Assembly (NCBI GenBank): GCA_963974055.1
Contig: CAXBCP010000003.1
Location: 1 to 64,000, forward strand
DNA length: 64,000 bases
Origin: CAXBCP01 sp963974055
GTDB lineage: Bacteria > Pseudomonadota > Alphaproteobacteria > MPNO01 > UBA830
Reading direction: 5' to 3'
In this document: positions 59,531-64,000 of the stretch, piece after piece
How positions within the stretch are numbered: position 1 is the first letter of the stretch
Layout of the letters: every line of letters begins with the position of its first letter
Position numbers and translations under genes: made by a program
The notes under the pieces: generated by a model
Told to the model about the DNA's origin: nothing
The model's database searches: none
The model's input: only the letters and a program-made list of their open reading frames with translations

Positions 59531-60205
59531 ATGGAAACCGCGTCGCAAATATCCGTCGTCATCCCGACACTGAACGCCGCGCCCGGTCTGGCGGCGGCGA
59601 TGGAATCGGTGCGGGCGGCGGCGCTGGAGATCGTTGTCGCGGACGGCGGATCGTCCGACGATACGATCGGGGTGGCGCTGGCGGAAGGGGCGCGTGTTAT
59701 TGCGTCCGAAAAAGGGCGCGGCCAGCAGTTGCGGGCGGGCGCGGCAGCTGCCACCGGCGATTGGCTACTTTTCCTGCACGCCGATACGTGCCTGTCCGAC
59801 GGTTGGGACGCCGCCGCCTTTGCCGCCGATCCCGCAAACGAATTTCGCGCCGGCGTATTCGCATTCGCGCTGGACGATGATTCGCCGCCCGCCCGCCGGG
59901 TGGAACGCCTTGTCGCCTGGCGCACGCGGTACCTTGGCCTGCCCTATGGCGATCAGGGATTGCTGATATCGCGGGCGTTTTACGACCGTCTCGGCGGCTA
60001 CCGGCCCCTGCCGCTGATGGAGGATGTCGATATGGTGCGCCGCATCGGCCGGCGACATCTTTCCGTGCTGGGTGCGGCGGCCGTAACATCGGCCGTCCGC
60101 TATCGCCGCGGCGGCTGGTGGGCGCGGCCGGCGCGAAACCTGTTCTGCCTGTCGCTTTATTTTCTCGGCGTGTCCCCCGACTTCCTGGCGCGGGTTTACC
60201 GGTGA
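59531..60205 (+). CDS. TIGR04283-type glycosyltransferase (arsenosugar biosynthesis family)
   Basis: A 224-residue GT-A fold family 2 glycosyltransferase. The nucleotide-sugar site is VVIPTLNAAPGLAAAM followed by VADGGSSDDT, and FLHADTCLSD supplies the DxD-like motif. KGRGQQLRAGA and LPYGDQGLLISR are hallmarks of the TIGR04283 group, which is annotated for arsenosugar biosynthesis in some bacteria. Its stop overlaps the next gene as GTGA. Whether this organism makes arsenosugars is not shown; the ArsM-type gene is not in the window. Confidence 0.85.
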   Translation: METASQISVVIPTLNAAPGLAAAMESVRAAALEIVVADGGSSDDTIGVALAEGARVIASEKGRGQQLRAGAAAATGDWLLFLHADTCLSDGWDAAAFAADPANEFRAGVFAFALDDDSPPARRVERLVAWRTRYLGLPYGDQGLLISRAFYDRLGGYRPLPLMEDVDMVRRIGRRHLSVLGAAAVTSAVRYRRGGWWARPARNLFCLSLYFLGVSPDFLARVYR

Positions 60206-60810
60206 AACATGTCGTTATCTTCGCGCGTCGGCCGCAGCTCGGCAGGGTCAAGACGCGTCTTGCCGCCGATATCGGTGCGGTCGAAACGCTGCGGTTTTAC
60301 AGGTCGACACTGAACACGGTTGCGCGGCGCCTGGCGGCGGGCGGGGGATGGACGACCTGGATCGGCATCACGCCGGACAACACGCTCGGCGACAGCCGGG
60401 TCTATCCCAGGGCTGTCGGGCAACTGGCCCAGGGGGGCGGCGACCTCGGACAGCGCATGACGAACTGTCTTGCCCGGTTTGGCCCGGATCCTGCGGTCAT
60501 CGTCGGCAGCGATATCCCCGATATCGACCGCCGCCATATCGCCGCGGCTTTCGACGCGTTGCGGCACAACGAACTGGTATTCGGCCCGTCGGCCGATGGC
60601 GGGTACTGGCTGGTCGGCGCGGCGCAGGGCGGCCGTGTCGGTGCATTGTTCGACGACGTCCGTTGGTCGACGGAACATGCGCTGGCCGACACGCTGGGGA
60701 ATGCCCGGCCGGGCGTGCGTACTGCGATGCTTGAACCGCTGGCGGATATCGATGACGGGGACGCTTATCTGAATTGGCGTGCCGCCAGGACAATTCCGGC
60801 GGGCGTTTAA
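60202..60810 (+). CDS. TIGR04282-type glycosyltransferase-like protein (DUF2064)
   Basis: A 202-residue nucleotidyl/glycosyltransferase-like protein with a GT-A fold. Family landmarks are VIFARRPQLGRVKTRLA at the N-terminus, GGDLGQRM in the middle, and VGSDIPDID with GPSADGGYWLVG. TIGR04282 proteins pair with TIGR04283 proteins in the same operon, as here. The start is GTG 60202, overlapping the upstream stop (GTGA), so the two are translationally coupled. The product of the pair is uncertain. Confidence 0.85.
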   Translation: MKHVVIFARRPQLGRVKTRLAADIGAVETLRFYRSTLNTVARRLAAGGGWTTWIGITPDNTLGDSRVYPRAVGQLAQGGGDLGQRMTNCLARFGPDPAVIVGSDIPDIDRRHIAAAFDALRHNELVFGPSADGGYWLVGAAQGGRVGALFDDVRWSTEHALADTLGNARPGVRTAMLEPLADIDDGDAYLNWRAARTIPAGV

Positions 60811-60934
60811 GGCAACATGAACGTTGCCTGAATATCGGGAACAAAGATTTCTCGACATGGTGGTCTGGTCTGCTACGGGTGGGGGGCGGTATTCCTTCCG
60901 AAGACCGTAATATTTCCAGCGCCTGAGGTTTACT

Positions 60935-63001
60935 TTGCCATATTCTGTCCGCTTTTCCTGCTTGTTCTCGGCCGTTCTGGCCGTTTTGTTTTCCGATATA
61001 ACGCTGAACCGCAACGCGGCGTTCGCGGCGGGGCTGTCGAGTGGCGCGCAGTCGACGCTAAGCGGCATGCAGCGCGAAAACCTGCCTTTCCTGTCCGGGC
61101 TTCCGACCGATCTGAAAAGCAAGTTCGACGGCAGCGGCGCCTATTTTTCGACGCCGGAGATGAGTGTTGGAAAGCTGAAGGCGGTATTTACGCTCTATCG
61201 CCCCAAACCCAAGGGCAAGTTCGTCTTCTCGGCCATCCTGTCCGACATTTCGCTCGGTGCGTTGAATCTGGATGCCGGTCCGCTCGACCAGGTGGGCATG
61301 CAATCGGTTGTCGTGGTTTATGCGCCCGATGCGCTGGGCAAAACGAATGTCTCCCGCTGGCCGGGAAAGCTGGGCGGTGCGTTGAAGGGGCTGACGCCGT
61401 CGGCGCGCAATACCAATCTGACCATCAACAAATCCCTCAACGTATTTCTCCGCCTCGACAGTCAGGCTGGCGGCGAGTTCGCGGCTCTGCTCAAACAGGT
61501 CGGTCTGAAGCTTGAAAACGTCACGGCGACTGTCAGGCTGAGCAAGCAGAAGAAGAAAACCGTTCGCAGTGCCGAGATCATGCACTGGGGCGCGTGGAAA
61601 GACCCCTTCCAGTTCCAGGGCGCTTCGTTCCGCGATGTCACCATCCTTCTGGCGCAGGACCCCCGCAGGAACAAAACGGTCCAAGCCTGGGGCGATTTCT
61701 CGCTGAAAGGGAAGACCTATTTCATGTGGGGCGGCGTTACCTCCGGACCGACGAAAAAGGGACGGGCGTTCGGTCTCGGAGCCCGCAATCTTCCGATGCA
61801 GGCGCTGATGGATTTCACCGACGCATTGCCCGAATTCAGTAAATACAGATTTGGCGCCAAGGTCGCCGACGCTTTGCCGTTCAGCCTGAACGACATCAAG
61901 ATTACAAACCCGTCCTACAAGTTCTACCGTCCGGGCGTGTTCCCGAGACCCAATACCTTTACCGTATTTTATGCGGAGCCCGGCATCGATGTAGCAAATA
62001 CCCGGAAAAAAGGTCCGATTTTTGCCGCCAACGGCACCGCGCGGATCCTCGGCTGGAACGCGTCTTCCTATAACGCCGATGTCGACCCCCGCGAAGGCAG
62101 GCTGAAAATCAGGGGCAGGGTAAGTTCGCCGAAGCTCGACCCGATCCCGATGTCGGACACGCTCTACCAGATCGATGTCGATGCCAAAAAGCCCAGGAAC
62201 GCCAGCCTCACCTTCAGAGGCAAATACACGCTCGGCGACATGACGCTCGCCGGGGCGGAGTTCAGGGTCGCCAAATCGGGAATGAAGCTCACCGTCAACC
62301 AGGGCTGCGTGCCGCCGATGCTGAAGGCGACCATTAACGCGAAGTTCTCGAAAAAAATCCCGGCGCCGAAAATCGGCCCGTCAGGCTGCGCCGAGCAGAT
62401 CGGACGAGAAATAGGCAAGGCTGCAAAGGCCGCCGGTCACACGATCAAGAACGTCGCGGAAGAGGTCGGCGGCGCCATTGCCGGTATCGCCCGATCCTTC
62501 AAGAAAGAGAAGAAGCGCACGACCAATGCGGACATTCCCCTGTTTCGAACCGCCGCCCGCCACAAGCTGCTGACCGAGATCTATAACGACATGGGAGCGA
62601 AGAATATCCGCAGGGTGAATATGACCTCGATTGTTCTGGCCGGCTACAACATCCCCTACGGGATGGGCCACGTGCTTCCCAAGGTATGGGTCGACAGAAA
62701 CGCTGTTTTGCGCCAGATCGCCTCGGTTAACTGCCGGGCGGATGGGCGCATTTCCAGTCTGCTCAAGGCCCAGAAAGCATTTTCGAGTGCGCATTTCGGA
62801 CCCTTACAGAAAGTCGGGAAAGCCATGGAAAAGCAGGCGAAGGCGGAACTTGCCTTTTACAGGCCCTTCCAGGCGAACGTGACAAAAGTGAAAGGGATTC
62901 TGAAAGCGAACAAGAAGCCGAAAGTGAAAATCGTCAACCGTATGCCGGTGATCGAATTCGACAGGGATTACCAGTATCTGAGCCGATGCGAGAACGGCTG
63001 A
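60935..63001 (+). CDS. Large secreted protein of unknown function
   Basis: A 688-residue protein with a signal peptide (about residues 1-32, ending AAFAAG). The body is beta-rich and repetitive in style, with lysine- and aromatic-rich strands such as KGKFVFSAILSDISLGALNLD and RVSSPKLDPIPMSDTLY. Around residues 485-530 there is an amphipathic helical segment (IGREIGKAAKAAGHTIKNVA, then GGAIAGIARSFKKEKKR). The C-terminal 150 residues are helical and very basic. The start is TTG at 60935, with GAGG about 7 bases upstream. I do not recognise the family. Lysine content is higher than in its neighbours. Confidence 0.7.
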   Translation: MPYSVRFSCLFSAVLAVLFSDITLNRNAAFAAGLSSGAQSTLSGMQRENLPFLSGLPTDLKSKFDGSGAYFSTPEMSVGKLKAVFTLYRPKPKGKFVFSAILSDISLGALNLDAGPLDQVGMQSVVVVYAPDALGKTNVSRWPGKLGGALKGLTPSARNTNLTINKSLNVFLRLDSQAGGEFAALLKQVGLKLENVTATVRLSKQKKKTVRSAEIMHWGAWKDPFQFQGASFRDVTILLAQDPRRNKTVQAWGDFSLKGKTYFMWGGVTSGPTKKGRAFGLGARNLPMQALMDFTDALPEFSKYRFGAKVADALPFSLNDIKITNPSYKFYRPGVFPRPNTFTVFYAEPGIDVANTRKKGPIFAANGTARILGWNASSYNADVDPREGRLKIRGRVSSPKLDPIPMSDTLYQIDVDAKKPRNASLTFRGKYTLGDMTLAGAEFRVAKSGMKLTVNQGCVPPMLKATINAKFSKKIPAPKIGPSGCAEQIGREIGKAAKAAGHTIKNVAEEVGGAIAGIARSFKKEKKRTTNADIPLFRTAARHKLLTEIYNDMGAKNIRRVNMTSIVLAGYNIPYGMGHVLPKVWVDRNAVLRQIASVNCRADGRISSLLKAQKAFSSAHFGPLQKVGKAMEKQAKAELAFYRPFQANVTKVKGILKANKKPKVKIVNRMPVIEFDRDYQYLSRCENG

Positions 63002-63037
63002 AGGTCTGAAGCTGCACCACCGGCGGGCCGGCGTGGC

Positions 63038-63580
63038 TTACTCCGCGGCCAGATGTTCCTGCAGGCGCGGGATCAGTTCGACGAAATTGCACGGCTTGTG
63101 GCGGATATCGAGCTGGTAGACCAGGATGTCGTCCCACGCGTCCTTGACCGCGCCCGTCGAGCCGGGCAGGGCGAACAGATAGGTGCCGCCCGCCACGCCG
63201 CCCGTTGCGCGGGACTGGATCGTGGATGTGCCGATCTTGTCATAGGACAGCATGCGGAACAGTTCGCCGAAGCCCGTGACTTCTTTTTCATAAACTTCGT
63301 GAAATGCCTCGGGCGTTATATCGCGTCCGGTCACGCCGGTGCCGCCGGTTGAAATCACGGCATCGATTTCCGGGTGCGCAATCCATTCGCGAAGCCTGGC
63401 AACGATGGACGCCTGGTCGTCCTTGACGATGGCGCGGTCGAAAACCGTGTGGCCGGCGGCCGAAATGCGTTCGGCCAAAGTGTCGCCGGACCGGTCGTCC
63501 GCTTCTGTTCGCGTGTCCGACACCGTCATCACGGCGATATTGATCGCTACGAAAGGAATGTCTTCGTTAATTCCGAACAT
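63038..63580 (-). CDS. moaB: Molybdenum cofactor biosynthesis protein B
   Basis: MoaB/MogA-type adenylyltransferase that activates molybdopterin for metal insertion. The 180-residue protein has the MPT-binding motif STGGTGVTGRDITPEA and the C-terminal LPGSTGAVKDAWDDIL. N-terminal AVMTVSDTRTEADDRSGD is diagnostic. ATG start. It overlaps the transglycosylase gene end by 14 bases on the same strand, an unexpected pairing. It adds a fourth Moco biosynthesis or maturation gene to moaA, mobA and fdhD at the other end of the window. Confidence 0.95.
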   Translation of the reverse strand: MFGINEDIPFVAINIAVMTVSDTRTEADDRSGDTLAERISAAGHTVFDRAIVKDDQASIVARLREWIAHPEIDAVISTGGTGVTGRDITPEAFHEVYEKEVTGFGELFRMLSYDKIGTSTIQSRATGGVAGGTYLFALPGSTGAVKDAWDDILVYQLDIRHKPCNFVELIPRLQEHLAAE

Positions 63581-64000
63581 CTTCAGCCACCGAACCGTTT
63601 GAACCGTCTACAGCGATGTAGAGCGGCCGCTCGCCCGCGGCAAGCGCGTCGAGCGACGGGGCGGGCTCGCCCAGCCTTTCGCGGTACATCCACAGGTTCG
63701 ACAGCACGCGCTCGATGAAAATCCGCGTTTCGCGGGCGGGAATGCTTTCGATGAACATCAGCGCGTCGGTATAGGCGCCTTTGCGCGCCCGGCGCTGCCA
63801 CTTCTTCAGGTTGCCCGGCCCGCCGTTATAGGCGGCAGCGAGCAGCAGCAGGTCGCCGTCGATATGATCGTTTTCAAGCAGGTGCAGGATGTATTTCTGG
63901 CCAAGCGACATGTTCAGCGCCGGCTCGTAGAGCTGGTTGCGCTGCTTGCCGCGGAATCGCCGCTGCGCGATGAATCCGGCTGTGGCCGGCATCAGCTGCA
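63567..64000 (-). CDS. Lytic transglycosylase, 3' part (gene runs off the window)
   Basis: Only the C-terminal part is present; the gene continues beyond base 64000. The visible frame starts within QLMPATA, the middle of the SLT domain, and continues with LYEPALNMSLGQKYI (GxxYL-like) and AAAYNGGPGNLKKW, the conserved AYNGG motif. These soluble or membrane-bound enzymes cleave peptidoglycan. The catalytic glutamate lies upstream, outside the window. It overlaps moaB by 14 bases. Confidence 0.85.
   Translation of the reverse strand, partial: QLMPATAGFIAQRRFRGKQRNQLYEPALNMSLGQKYILHLLENDHIDGDLLLLAAAYNGGPGNLKKWQRRARKGAYTDALMFIESIPARETRIFIERVLSNLWMYRERLGEPAPSLDALAAGERPLYIAVDGSNGSVAEDVRN

Noticed and set aside
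1..64000. Mobile elements, prophage, CRISPR arrays, tRNA or rRNA genes
   Set aside because: No transposase, integrase, regularly spaced repeats or RNA-gene signatures were found on reading both strands.

Overview
The window reads as chromosomal DNA of a high-GC alphaproteobacterium, most likely a free-living aerobe close to the Rhodospirillales. Markers are 5-aminolevulinate synthase (C4 heme route), a CcrM-type GANTC methyltransferase, the atpI-atpB-atpE-atpF'-atpF F0 operon with two b-type subunits, split glycine decarboxylase (gcvPA/gcvPB), the ispH-thrB-rnhA set, plant-type glutamate-cysteine ligase, and a cox operon with ctaB, ctaG and SURF1. Nothing indicates a plasmid, prophage, insertion sequence or CRISPR array, and no tRNA or rRNA was seen. 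Genes are densely packed, often with ATGA/GTGA/TTGA overlaps.

Layout. 0.1-5.5 kb (minus): pirin, a PadR-like regulator, hemA, a class III aminotransferase and moaA. 5.7-7.3 kb: an orphan PAS histidine kinase. 7.5-10 kb (plus): a molybdenum-cofactor cluster fdhD / GIY-YIG-domain protein / mobA / short ModE. 10-13.3 kb: a small catabolic operon (hydratase, cupin, hydroxyacid dehydrogenase) facing a LacI-family regulator, with a palindromic operator between them. 13.3-19.1 kb: a methyltransferase, ubiA, rsmE, gshA, an EF-hand protein and tldD. 19.1-25.7 kb: the aa3-type cytochrome oxidase operon coxB-coxA-ctaB-small ORF-ctaG-coxC-DUF983-SURF1. 25.7-30.5 kb: M32 carboxypeptidase, thrC, M16 peptidase, YqgE. 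30.7-35.9 kb: DsbD-like protein, peroxiredoxin, orphan molybdopterin hydroxylase large subunit. 36-39.3 kb: rnhA, thrB, ispH, double-CDGSH protein, lipoprotein. 39.4-44.1 kb: a tandem glycine riboswitch and gcvT-gcvH-gcvPA-gcvPB. 44.2-46.6 kb: F0 ATP synthase operon. 46.7-52.7 kb: smc, dsbA, a DUF721 (DciA-like) gene and divergent mutY. 52.8-53.9 kb: a sigma-54 promoter driving an orphan secreted protein with a PEP-CTERM-like tail. 54-58.3 kb: two small genes, ccrM, rnhB and a CPA2 antiporter. 58.3-64 kb: a radical SAM protein, two small glycosyltransferase-type genes, a 688-residue secreted protein of unknown function, moaB, and a lytic transglycosylase cut by the window edge.

Themes. Respiration and heme supply (hemA, cox, ctaB, atp) and molybdenum-cofactor metabolism (moaA, moaB, mobA, fdhD, modE, molybdopterin hydroxylase) recur. 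Cell-cycle control is suggested by ccrM, whose upstream region has a perfect palindrome of two GANTC sites, and by a CtrA-consensus box upstream of coxB. Translation starts are unusual: several genes use TTG, and thrB and gcvT appear to lack any ATG/GTG/TTG start and probably use CTG and ATC. The most interesting items are the sigma-54/PEP-CTERM unit, the GIY-YIG protein inside the Moco operon, the ccrM upstream palindrome, the coxB leader mini-ORF and the non-canonical starts.
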